A stretch of DNA of 64,000 bases from Fictibacillus arsenicus (GTDB lineage: Bacteria; Bacillota; Bacilli; Bacillales; Fictibacillaceae). The notes below the pieces were generated by a model. That model saw nothing but the letters and a program-made list of their open reading frames with translations. It did not search any database and was not told where the DNA came from. This document shows positions 16,297 through 24,399 of this stretch, one piece after another. The number at the start of each line of letters is the position of its first letter. Within the stretch, counting starts at the first letter, position 1. Where the stretch lies: contig NZ_MQMF01000001.1 of NCBI RefSeq assembly GCF_001999465.1, positions 868,001-932,000 of the forward strand, in the 5' to 3' direction. The translations under genes and the position numbers were made by a program.

Positions 16297-17694
16297 TTAT
16301 TTGGTCATTAAATAATAAAAATAATCTTTTATACCAAGGTGAATGGCATTTGCGGCACGTTTACGCCATTCATCAGAAGCTAGTTTTTTTGCGTCATTTA
16401 TATAATCAATAAATGCCAACTCTACTAATGTACTAGGCATATTAACTTGACTTTTTATTACTTGAAAATTACCTTCCTTAACTCCTCTGTCAATGGTTCC
16501 TAAATTAGAACTCATCATGCGTTGGTGGATAAAAGTAGCTAGCTTTTTATTCTCTGCTGCCATTCTTGTATCACCGTTATAGTATGTCTCAGTTCCATTG
16601 GCACTTCCGTTAAATGCATTAGCATGAATGGATACAAATATTTCGCCATTAGCATTATTAGCAACACTAACACGCTGGGATAAAGATAGGAATACATCAG
16701 AGTTTCTTGTCATTACTACATTTGCACCAGCAGCTTGCAGGTAGTCCCTTACATGTCGAGATGTAATAAGGACAATATTTTTTTCAATCAGTTTGTAGCC
16801 GCTCGCACCAGGGTCTGAACCCCCATGACCTGGATCTAACACAATTGTACGTCCTTTTAAAGGGTTAGTTGTATATCTCAAATAAGTACCATAAACATAA
16901 CCTTTTAGATTACTTGTACCTACATAAGCCCAACCGTTTGATAATTTGCTATATACATTAACAACAGTACCATTGGGAAAAGAACCTGTACGATTAGCAT
17001 CTGTAGAAGGACCCAACCTAACATTTAAAGAGTCTGCAGTTACTTGTGCTTGAGCAATTGGTTTAGGTTCTGTATTAGAGCTACGAAAGTCTGGATTCAA
17101 AACCCTTGCAAGCATTAATGCAAAATCTGCTCTTTTAATAAAATCCTTAGGGCCAAATTCTCCATTAGGGTAACCGCCAACAATTCCAGCATTTGCTAAT
17201 TTGTTGATTGAATCATAAGTTGGTGAATCTAATGGAACATCAGTAAAATTAATACTGCTGGTGTTCGAAAATGTCCAGCTTCTTGTAATGATGGCAGCCA
17301 TTTGTTCCCGTGTAAGCTTATCGTTTACACCATAGTATCTATTACCATAACCTGCTAATATATTTTTGTCACTCATATCTTGTATAAATCCAGAAGCATA
17401 ATGGGTCTTTGGAACATCAACATATTCTGTTGTTCTATTCCCTCCTGGCAATTTTAACGCACGGCCAATCATTGACGCTGCTTCAGCACGACTTACATAA
17501 TTATCAGGACGAAAAGTTCCATCTGTATAGCCGCCTAATGTACTTTTGTTTGCTAGATACATTATTTCATCATATGCCCGATGATTAGATGATACGTCTG
17601 AAAAACTTGTTGCAGAGACAGACCCTGATGGAGATAAGCATAATACTGAAGTAATTAAAAAGAGAAAAGCAATAATATTTTTTTTACAACCCAC
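16297..17694 (-). CDS. SLH-domain N-acetylmuramoyl-L-alanine amidase (Amidase_3) with SH3b domain
   Basis: Protein of 465 residues: signal peptide (about 1-29), three SLH repeats (about 30-205, with GGYTDGTFRPDNYVSRAE, AGYGNRYYGVNDKLTREQ and GGYPNGEFGPKDFIKRAD). A bacterial SH3 module (about 215-275) precedes a zinc amidase domain. That domain carries its metal and catalytic elements: VLDPGHGGSDPGA, EKNIVL, SIHANAF and STLVELAFI. It would release stem peptides from MurNAc. The order SLH-SH3-amidase has anchoring modules N-terminal, as in the glucosaminidase at 454. GTG start with GGGGGG six bases upstream. A 470-base gene-free stretch lies upstream and must hold its promoter. Confidence 0.9.
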   Translation of the reverse strand: MGCKKNIIAFLFLITSVLCLSPSGSVSATSFSDVSSNHRAYDEIMYLANKSTLGGYTDGTFRPDNYVSRAEAASMIGRALKLPGGNRTTEYVDVPKTHYASGFIQDMSDKNILAGYGNRYYGVNDKLTREQMAAIITRSWTFSNTSSINFTDVPLDSPTYDSINKLANAGIVGGYPNGEFGPKDFIKRADFALMLARVLNPDFRSSNTEPKPIAQAQVTADSLNVRLGPSTDANRTGSFPNGTVVNVYSKLSNGWAYVGTSNLKGYVYGTYLRYTTNPLKGRTIVLDPGHGGSDPGASGYKLIEKNIVLITSRHVRDYLQAAGANVVMTRNSDVFLSLSQRVSVANNANGEIFVSIHANAFNGSANGTETYYNGDTRMAAENKKLATFIHQRMMSSNLGTIDRGVKEGNFQVIKSQVNMPSTLVELAFIDYINDAKKLASDEWRKRAANAIHLGIKDYFYYLMTK

Positions 17695-18166
17695 CTAATT
17701 CCCCCCTATATTTCTAAGTTGTAAATAGCTGGCGATTCCTACCAATTTGGTATATTAGTAGTTTTTATAGCGAAATAAGAGATTTTATACAGAAATTTTA
17801 GTGTTTTTGTCATATTTCGGTAGGTCTATTTACTATTTCAAAATATATATCGGACGAAATTTGTCTTTGTTTAGATAAAAAAATAGAAAATTGTCAACTT
17901 TTTTAGAGGCTCTAAGTAAAATAAAAAAACGCACCAAACTCCAATTAAGAGTTAGCGCGTTTTTTCTCACTTATTTTTAAAACATACAGCTAAAAGATTA
18001 CTTTTTTTTTGAAATTACTTTTAAAAACACAAAATTCCTAGAAAAATATTTTTTTCTAATACTAATAATACTGAAAGAACAAATAAAATAAAGGCTACAA
18101 TTAAAAGCATTTCATAGAAAATAGGCAGGATGAATAACAGGGAATGTATTAAACATGTTTGTTTTT
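17695..18166. other. Intergenic region, 472 bases, no gene seen
   Basis: A/T-rich. It contains the leader of the SLH-amidase gene on the minus strand, including an inverted pair TACCAA-TTTGGTA near 17739-17752, and one terminator hairpin at 17924-17965. I see no credible coding frame or RNA gene. Confidence 0.6.
17924..17965. terminator. Bidirectional hairpin terminator
   Basis: AAAAAACGC pairs with GCGTTTTTT, enclosing a second stem AACTC/GAGTT. A- and T-runs on both sides allow termination in both directions. It probably ends transcripts of the lipoprotein gene at 18167, although about 200 bases past its stop. Confidence 0.75.
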
Positions 18167-18922
18167 TTATTTCACATAACTATTCAAGTCCTTAATAACA
18201 TCAGCTGGTAGATCGTACAGTGTGTGTGTGTCTTTATTATTCATGATTAAACCACGCTCCGAATTTAGCCATAGCATGTATTGGGAGTTCGTCTGATCTT
18301 CAAATGCTACATCAAGAATATAATCTGAATTCCCAATTTTCACAACTCCGTTTTGTTTTTTAGCACGCGTAATTGCTTCTACAAAAGTTTGAAGTTGTAT
18401 TTTATTTTCCTGAGTATATTTGACATGAGGACTTTTAATATCAATCATATCTTCGCCTACTCTTGAAACAGAGATGCCCTCAATATTTCTGTTTTCTAAA
18501 TTAACTTTAATGTCTTTAATAATTTCAACTAATTTTTCTGCATCATTGCTTTTTAAAGTGTACCCTGTATGAGTATCTTCTTGGTCCATAATCATTCCGG
18601 ATCGCCTTGTAGGATCCAACCAAAGGAAATATGATTTTGTTTGAGCTTCTCCATTCGAGAAAATCAAATCGAATTCATAATTACTTTTCATTACATCAAG
18701 AATTCCCTCGATTTTTTTAGCGTTATTAACGGCATTTTGAAATGCTTCTAATTCGTTGTCCTTTTTAAATATAGCTTGACTTCCACCTGAAAGTTTTACT
18801 GAAACTAATCCCATTTCTTTATCCAATGCAGATCCTACTTTTTGCTCATTGTTTTTATCCAAAAAGCTGCAGCCAGTAATTAAAATAAGAGTAATAAGGA
18901 GAAAAATCATTGATTTTTTCAT
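18167..18922 (-). CDS. Lipoprotein with two tandem copies of an uncharacterised domain (YhfM-like pattern)
   Basis: Protein of 251 residues with a lipoprotein signal (lipobox LITGC, Cys about residue 18). The mature part is an internal duplication. The first copy has FDLIFSNGEAQTKSYFLWLD, then SGMIMDQEDTHTGYTL. The second has LDVAFEDQTNSQYMLWLN, then GLIMNNKDTHTLYDL. The shared signature is a (F/M)LWL strand and an IM(D/N)xxDTHTxYxL strand about 10-15 residues later. The family resembles YhfM-like domains of Bacillaceae lipoproteins; I am not certain of that name. No enzymatic residues are apparent. A ligand-binding or envelope-sensing role would be speculation. GGAGG ten bases before the ATG supports the start. 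Confidence 0.75.
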   Translation of the reverse strand: MKKSMIFLLITLILITGCSFLDKNNEQKVGSALDKEMGLVSVKLSGGSQAIFKKDNELEAFQNAVNNAKKIEGILDVMKSNYEFDLIFSNGEAQTKSYFLWLDPTRRSGMIMDQEDTHTGYTLKSNDAEKLVEIIKDIKVNLENRNIEGISVSRVGEDMIDIKSPHVKYTQENKIQLQTFVEAITRAKKQNGVVKIGNSDYILDVAFEDQTNSQYMLWLNSERGLIMNNKDTHTLYDLPADVIKDLNSYVK

Positions 18923-18988
18923 ACAATCTTTACCTCCAAAGATATTCGTTACTAACCCTTAGACGTAATTCCTTTATAAAATGTTTCA

Positions 18989-19043
18989 ACAAAAAAAAGG
19001 GCTGACTTAAAAGTATAAACTTTTTACGTCATGCCTCTTTTTT
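18989..19043 (-). terminator. Probable terminator of the second LTA-synthase-like gene
   Basis: On the minus strand a long imperfect hairpin (AAAAAGAGGC...GTAAAAAGT with ACTTTTAAGTCA-GCCC) ends in eight T. The stem has bulges. Confidence 0.55.
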
Positions 19044-19122
19044 CCCATCGATTTGGTTTTTAAGAAATTTAATTGTGTGTCTTTTTGGTCAGTCTCTAGT
19101 TATTTAAAACGGATTTAAACAT

Positions 19123-21078
19123 TTACTCCTGATTCCACCGTTGAATTAAATTTCCATAAATTACAGAATCAGATACATCCAACTCTTTAATATTTTTTTC
19201 ATATAGAGGATAACATGTTTTCATCGGGACTTTTTCTCGGCTTGTTAGATCGTAACAAGTTCCGTTCTTTGGATTTAAGTCAACAGCGCTTTGATAGTAC
19301 AGCTTATCAGTTTTAACAGACCCATACCTAAAAGATACAAATCCTTCTTGATCATTTAATAAGTTATGTCCCATATGGTGATATTTCTGTTCATCAATTC
19401 CAAACAGATCCAGCAATGTCGGCATAATATCAATCTGACCGCCTGTTTTATCAATTTCCTTCGCCTCTATACCTGGAGCATGAATAAATAATGGGATTCC
19501 GCTCTTTACTTCAAGTTCGCCAAGTGCGTCATCCTCTTGTTGTGCAAAGTTAACAGAGGGTGTATTTTCCTGCATATAACCGCTATCATGGTCACCATAA
19601 AAGACTATGACCGAAGAATCCCATAATCCTTCCTGTTTTAGCTTTTCAACAAAAGTACCTATCGCTTTATCAACATAGTGAATCGACTGTAAATAATTAC
19701 GCAGGTTCACATCTCCTACACCTTCGAGATCTAGTTCCTGATATTTTGCTGGTATCGTATATGGATAATGAGAGGTTAAAGCTACCAAAAAGGAATAAAA
19801 CGGTTCCTTCATTTCTTTCATTTTGTACATAGATTGAATAAAGAAGGATTCATCACTGATCGACCAACCTATCTTTTCTCTATCATCAAAATCCTCCAAA
19901 CTATGAAACTCGTTAAATCCTAGATTCGGATAAGCAATATAACGGTTCCAAAAACCTGGTTTGTAAGCATGAAAAGCCGCAGTATCATATCCGTTTTCTT
20001 TTAAAATCGCTGGCAGGGAATCATATTCATTACGGGGATATCGAACATAAACAGATCCCGTCGGCAATGGATAAAGCGATGTATTTGCACTAAATTCAGC
20101 ATCAGAAGTACGTCCGCTCGCCGTCTGATGGTGTATATCATTAAAATAAAGAGATTCTTGTTTAAGTTTATTCAAATTGGGGGTAATTTCTTGTCCCTTA
20201 ATCTTTTTATCTATAACAAAGCTTTGATAGGCCTCTAGCTGAACCATAATTAAATTTTTGCCAGCCGCTTTTCCCTTATAAGTCGTTTTATCTTGGGTAT
20301 TATTTTTCTCCTCAAACCACTGCTTAGCATCTTTTCTTTCTTCAGCATTCACTTTTTTCTTATTAAAAACATATTCATCTAAATACTTGTATGTGTCGTA
20401 CCCATGAAAACCAAGTAAACCTGTTACCTCGTACACCCTCATGCTGGACAGTGTCTTATCAAATAAGTAGGCACCGCCTTTTTGAACAAAATCATGAAGA
20501 GGATAAAAGAACAGCCAGGCACCTGCTATTCCAGTAAGCAACCCTATTCCCGATCGTAAAAAAGGATTTGCATTTTGAACCAGAGTGAAATTTTTTAATA
20601 TAAAAATAGAGAGTGGTACGAATACAAGTAAGTCAGCAAACAAGATTAGGTCGCTCCATTTAAAGAGGTCACCAACCGAGCTTCCCAATGAACTCATCTG
20701 TTTGATCTGCAAAAGCACAGCGCTTGAAATCAAATCTTCAAAATAACGATAGTAAAGGGTGTCCGCTAAAATAATAAGGGATAAAACAAAGTCTAATATT
20801 AGCAACGCAATAATCTGTTTTCTAATTTTAAGGAAAATTGTCCAGAAGAATAAAAGTATAATAGCTCCGAACGAGACGAGCATAATCCCTTCGCGCAATG
20901 GTGAAAACGACTCGCCATGTACAAAAAAAGCAAACAAACGTTTAAACATTTCTAAAATTCCATATTGCGAAAATACCGTTTTTGAACTGTCTGAAAATAA
21001 GGTCAGCTTCCATACTATTAAAATAACGAACAATACAAATAAAATTATATTGATACTGATAAATTTAAATTGTTTCAC
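19123..21078 (-). CDS. LTA synthase family protein (membrane sulfatase-fold glycerophosphotransferase), paralog 2
   Basis: Protein of 651 residues with the same plan as the gene at 9877-11844: five N-terminal membrane helices and a sulfatase-fold extracellular domain. Hallmarks are VQLEAYQSF, nucleophile Thr324 in QTASGRTSDAEF, YKPGFWNRY and YGDHDSGY. The C-terminal CYDLTSREKVPMKTC stretch parallels CFDGSTGNITDINLC in paralog 1, each with two Cys that could form a disulfide. It would transfer glycerol-phosphate from phosphatidylglycerol. GTG start with GGAAGGG nine bases upstream. Retention of two paralogs within 10 kb points to local duplication followed by divergence, possibly with different acceptors (inference). 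Confidence 0.88.
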   Translation of the reverse strand: MKQFKFISINIILFVLFVILIVWKLTLFSDSSKTVFSQYGILEMFKRLFAFFVHGESFSPLREGIMLVSFGAIILLFFWTIFLKIRKQIIALLILDFVLSLIILADTLYYRYFEDLISSAVLLQIKQMSSLGSSVGDLFKWSDLILFADLLVFVPLSIFILKNFTLVQNANPFLRSGIGLLTGIAGAWLFFYPLHDFVQKGGAYLFDKTLSSMRVYEVTGLLGFHGYDTYKYLDEYVFNKKKVNAEERKDAKQWFEEKNNTQDKTTYKGKAAGKNLIMVQLEAYQSFVIDKKIKGQEITPNLNKLKQESLYFNDIHHQTASGRTSDAEFSANTSLYPLPTGSVYVRYPRNEYDSLPAILKENGYDTAAFHAYKPGFWNRYIAYPNLGFNEFHSLEDFDDREKIGWSISDESFFIQSMYKMKEMKEPFYSFLVALTSHYPYTIPAKYQELDLEGVGDVNLRNYLQSIHYVDKAIGTFVEKLKQEGLWDSSVIVFYGDHDSGYMQENTPSVNFAQQEDDALGELEVKSGIPLFIHAPGIEAKEIDKTGGQIDIMPTLLDLFGIDEQKYHHMGHNLLNDQEGFVSFRYGSVKTDKLYYQSAVDLNPKNGTCYDLTSREKVPMKTCYPLYEKNIKELDVSDSVIYGNLIQRWNQE

Positions 21079-21373
21079 GCTAAAATACCCTTCCTTTAAC
21101 CCTTACATATTTTTATGTACAATGAATTAGTTCCTCATTCAATACCCATTTTACGGTTAAATGTAAACAAAAATAAGTTATTATATTTTCCTTTACAGTA
21201 ATTTTTTTCCACATTGAGATTCAGAAGGATTTTTAAATGTATTTCATCCAAAAAGCTTAATTAAAATGGTTTTTGAGAAAAATCATTTTAATTAAGGACT
21301 TTTTATACTGGTTATTTAGATCGTTCTTCTAATAAGATAGATATATAAGACCGAATAATTAATGAGGTGTAAA

Positions 21374-22438
21374 ATGAAAAGACTAGCCATATGGTGTTTT
21401 GCTCTATTCGTATTTGGAAGTATGAACCTTAAGCCCGTTTCTGCTGCGGATTATAGAGAAAAATTAATATCAAACCATTTTTTTAATGAATCTCAATTAA
21501 TCATAGTAGAGGCAAATGGATGGGATACTAAGTATGCTAAACTATCAACCTATCACAAGGTAAAAGGAGTTTGGAAAAAGGCTCTTTCCGATATGCCAGC
21601 GGTAATTGGCTATAACGGTTTTGCAGAGGTAATGAAAGAAGGAGGAGGATCATCGCCTACCGGTATCTATCAATTGGGAACAGGTTTCGGTACTGTTGGA
21701 AAGCCCAGTGGCAGCAACTATCCTTTCCGGACCGTAACCCGATATGACTATTGGGTAGATGATATCAGTTCTCGAGACTATAATAAATGGATTTATTATA
21801 CCGGGAATCCCTATTCACGCTGGAAAACCTTTGAGAGAATGAACCACCCGCTGTATAGATATGGTGTAGTAATAAAATATAACGATAATCCAATTATTTC
21901 CGGAAAAGGAAGCGCAATCTTTTTACATATGTGGAAATCATCCAGCTCAGCAACCGCAGGTTGTGTAGCTGTTTCGGAAACAAACATGGTAAATTTACTG
22001 CGATGGCTGAACCAGTCCCAAAAACCTCATATTGTAATGGGACCAACATCTAAAATAAACAGTTACCTTAATAGCAGGAAGGAACAGCTTCATGAAGTGG
22101 GAGTCATGGTCAATGGAAAAAAACTAGAATTAGATCAACCAGCTGTTAATATCGACAGCAGGACATTAGCTCCCATTCGAGGTATTGCAGAATCATTAGG
22201 AGCTTCAGTGAAATGGGATACAACAACAGAAACAGTAAGAGCTGAATTAAACGGAACAACTGTTGAATTAAAATACTTGTCAAACATAGCAAAAGTAAAC
22301 GGAAAAAGCATCACACTCGATACAGCGCCACTCAATATCAATAACCGGATTGTCGTTCCCGTACGATTCTTTTCTGAAGCTTTTGGAGCAGAAGTAACAT
22401 GGGATAGCGTTAATGATTTGGTGAAAATTAATAAATAA
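21374..22438 (+). CDS. Secreted L,D-transpeptidase-like protein with stalk domain
   Basis: Protein of about 354 residues. A signal peptide (ending SAAD, about residue 25) precedes an L,D-transpeptidase (YkuD superfamily, COG3786-like) catalytic region. Its nucleophile Cys lies in SATAGCVAVSE, with the upstream His in FLHMWKS. A C-terminal pair of copper-amine-oxidase-type stalk repeats follows (about 245-354, cores LAPIRGIAESLGASVKWD and VVPVRFFSEAFGAEVTWD). It may crosslink peptidoglycan or attach proteins to it; COG3786 members are less studied than classical Ldt. ATG at 21374 has GAGGTG just upstream; the in-frame ATG at 21362 overlaps that site and is rejected. It converges with mnaA and shares a terminator. 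Confidence 0.82.
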   Translation: MKRLAIWCFALFVFGSMNLKPVSAADYREKLISNHFFNESQLIIVEANGWDTKYAKLSTYHKVKGVWKKALSDMPAVIGYNGFAEVMKEGGGSSPTGIYQLGTGFGTVGKPSGSNYPFRTVTRYDYWVDDISSRDYNKWIYYTGNPYSRWKTFERMNHPLYRYGVVIKYNDNPIISGKGSAIFLHMWKSSSSATAGCVAVSETNMVNLLRWLNQSQKPHIVMGPTSKINSYLNSRKEQLHEVGVMVNGKKLELDQPAVNIDSRTLAPIRGIAESLGASVKWDTTTETVRAELNGTTVELKYLSNIAKVNGKSITLDTAPLNINNRIVVPVRFFSEAFGAEVTWDSVNDLVKINK

Positions 22439-22440
22439 TA

Positions 22441-22481
22441 AAAAAATCCCTTCAGATGTTACAATTCTGAGGGATTTTTTT
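22441..22481. terminator. Bidirectional terminator between the L,D-transpeptidase-like gene and mnaA
   Basis: AAAAAATCCCTTCAGA pairs with TCTGAGGGATTTTTTT (one G-U), with A- and T-tracts on both flanks. Confidence 0.9.
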
Positions 22482-22485
22482 AGAA

Positions 22486-23634
22486 CTAAATGACTCTAAA
22501 AGTATTTGGTCTCTCATCTATCTTTCCAAAGTGATACAAAATCGCTTCTACAATTCTTCTGCTCGCTTCCCCGTCTCCATAAGGATTGGAAGCTTTGGAC
22601 ATCGCTTCATAAGCGGACACATCTGTCAACAGCTCTTTAGCTAATCCATATATCGTTTCTTCGTCTGTCCCAGCCAGTTTTAAAGTACCAGCTTCAATTC
22701 CCTCTGGGCGCTCAGTTGTATCACGTAAAACTAACACAGGCACACCAAGTGATGGAGCTTCTTCTTGCACCCCGCCGCTGTCGGTCAAAATAATATGTGC
22801 TCTTGATGCAAAGTTATGGAAATCAACTACGCCAAGCGGCTCAATCAAATGAATACGGTTATCATCGCCGAGCACTTCAGCTGCTACTTCGCGTACTGCC
22901 GGATTTAAGTGAACAGGATACACCACTTGTACATCGTCATGTTCATTTACCAGACGTTTAATCGCCCTAAACATATTGCGCATCGGATCCCCAAGATTTT
23001 CACGGCGATGAGCAGTAAGGAGAATAAGTCTATCATCACTCAGCTTTTCTAAAACTTCGTGAGTGTAATCTTCTTTTACCGTTGTTTTTAAAGCATCGAT
23101 TGCTGTGTTCCCTGTTACATATAAACTGTCACCTGGTTTATTTTCCTTTAATAAATTTTGAGCTGCTGTATCAGTAGGTGCAAAATGCATATCAGCAATT
23201 ACCCCAGTCAACTGGCGATTCATTTCTTCAGGAAATGGAGAATATTTATTCCACGTACGCAAACCTGCTTCAACATGTCCTACGGCAATCTGGTTATAAA
23301 GAGCAGCTAAGCTTGCAACAAATGTAGTCGTAGTATCACCATGCACTAGCACAATGTCAGGTTTTACTTCCTTCATAACTTCATCTAATCCGTGAAGAGC
23401 CCTTGTTGTTACATCTATTAAAGTTTGACGTTCTTTCATGATGTTTAAGTCATGATCAGGTGTTACTTCAAAAATCTCCAGCACTTGATCCAGCATCTCT
23501 CTGTGTTGTGCTGTAACCGTTACAATTGACTCAATTTGCTCGTTATATTTTTCTAATTCCAGTACGAGTGGCGCCATTTTTATGGCTTCAGGTCTTGTAC
23601 CGAAGATTGTCATTACTTTAATTTTATCCGACAT
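22486..23634 (-). CDS. mnaA: UDP-N-acetylglucosamine 2-epimerase (non-hydrolysing)
   Basis: Cytosolic enzyme of 382 residues converting UDP-GlcNAc to UDP-ManNAc, the donor for TagA-type ManNAc transferases. Family blocks are MTIFGTRPEAIKMAPL at the start, VHGDTTTT, GHVEAGLRT, PFPEEMNR, LTAHRRENLG and the UDP-binding LTDSGGVQEEAPSLGVP. ATG at 23632-23634 has AGGAGAAG seven bases upstream; a 13-residue longer reading lacks a ribosome binding site. It fits functionally with the tagA fragment at the left edge and with SLH anchoring to ManNAc-containing secondary polymer (inference). Confidence 0.95.
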   Translation of the reverse strand: MSDKIKVMTIFGTRPEAIKMAPLVLELEKYNEQIESIVTVTAQHREMLDQVLEIFEVTPDHDLNIMKERQTLIDVTTRALHGLDEVMKEVKPDIVLVHGDTTTTFVASLAALYNQIAVGHVEAGLRTWNKYSPFPEEMNRQLTGVIADMHFAPTDTAAQNLLKENKPGDSLYVTGNTAIDALKTTVKEDYTHEVLEKLSDDRLILLTAHRRENLGDPMRNMFRAIKRLVNEHDDVQVVYPVHLNPAVREVAAEVLGDDNRIHLIEPLGVVDFHNFASRAHIILTDSGGVQEEAPSLGVPVLVLRDTTERPEGIEAGTLKLAGTDEETIYGLAKELLTDVSAYEAMSKASNPYGDGEASRRIVEAILYHFGKIDERPNTFRVI

Positions 23635-23696
23635 CAAAAATCTTCTCCTTTTATTAGGACATATGTACATCATTATGGGCGAAATATCCTTTTTTA

Positions 23697-23725
23697 ATGC
23701 TAATCGTTTCTTCCCTTACAGTCAA
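23697..23725 (-). promoter_or_regulatory. Possible sigma-A promoter of mnaA
   Basis: On the minus strand TTGACT (23720-23725) and TAGCAT (23697-23702) are spaced by 17 bases. The -10 matches four of six consensus bases. Confidence 0.4.
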
Positions 23726-23839
23726 TTAGAACATCAAAACTCAGATTATTCCACTCATATATATTCGAATGTATTAATAAAAAGATGACAACTAGCTTAC
23801 TATATCTTTATTTACTATAAAAATATAACATTACCTATC

Positions 23840-23868
23840 TTGACAATAAATGCCATAGGAAATATAGT
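23840..23868 (+). promoter_or_regulatory. Sigma-A promoter of the small membrane protein gene
   Basis: TTGACA (23840-23845) and TATAGT (23863-23868) with an exact 17-base spacer. The predicted start of transcription near 23875 excludes the upstream in-frame GTG at 23872 as start codon. Confidence 0.8.
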
Positions 23869-23910
23869 AAAGTGACACTATCATTATACAAATTAGGAGT
23901 AATAGATATC

Positions 23911-24327
23911 ATGGGGGAAATGATAAGATTTACCGCTGAAATCGTTAATACGTTTCACGATATTTTACAAGAATTATTTAAAGGGTTTGGTTTTCAATTA
24001 AATGATAAAGAGCTCCATTTTTGGATTTTTGGAGTTCTGGGCATTATCTTTTTTTTATTTATCCATGTATTATTTAAATGGATTTCTACATTAAGCATTA
24101 CAGGAATCTCCTTTTTATATACCTTTACCGTGCTAGTAGTTATTGTCTTTGCCATAGAAATTCAACAAAAAATTACAGGAAGAGGCAATATGGAATTTGC
24201 TGATGCCATCATTGGGTTATGGGGCTTTATAGCTTTTTTTGCTTTTTATTTATTTTTTAGATTATTATTTTACTTTTTCTTTTCCTTTAATAAGAAAAGA
24301 AAAAAATCTACGAAATACCGAACATAA
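23911..24327 (+). CDS. Small integral membrane protein, distantly VanZ-like
   Basis: Protein of 138 residues with three or four predicted membrane helices and a Lys/Arg-rich C-terminus (NKKRKKSTKYRT). I do not recognise the family with certainty. The segment EIQQKITGRGNMEFADAIIG resembles the VanZ signature, and lines up with EIHQGFTPNRSPHIEDVMID of the VanZ gene at 43424 (shared E-I-x-Q, R, E and D spacing). No further function can be assigned. ATG at 23911 has AGGAG about eleven bases upstream, and a near-perfect sigma-A promoter precedes it. It may be co-transcribed with the LCP gene that follows 72 bases later, although that gene has its own -10-like TATAAT at 24358. Confidence 0.72.
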   Translation: MGEMIRFTAEIVNTFHDILQELFKGFGFQLNDKELHFWIFGVLGIIFFLFIHVLFKWISTLSITGISFLYTFTVLVVIVFAIEIQQKITGRGNMEFADAIIGLWGFIAFFAFYLFFRLLFYFFFSFNKKRKKSTKYRT

Positions 24328-24399
24328 ATTTATTCCCACGCTTAAAAGTTACAATGATATAATAAAATTGGATTTTTTTATTTGATAGGAGACAACTCA

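Noticed and set aside
20759-21130. Plus-strand frame of 123 codons
   Set aside because: Antisense to the membrane part of the second LTA-synthase-like gene; no start signal or motif.
24358-24363. TATAAT before the LCP gene as a separate promoter
   Set aside because: A good -10, but no -35 at proper distance; not listed as a promoter.
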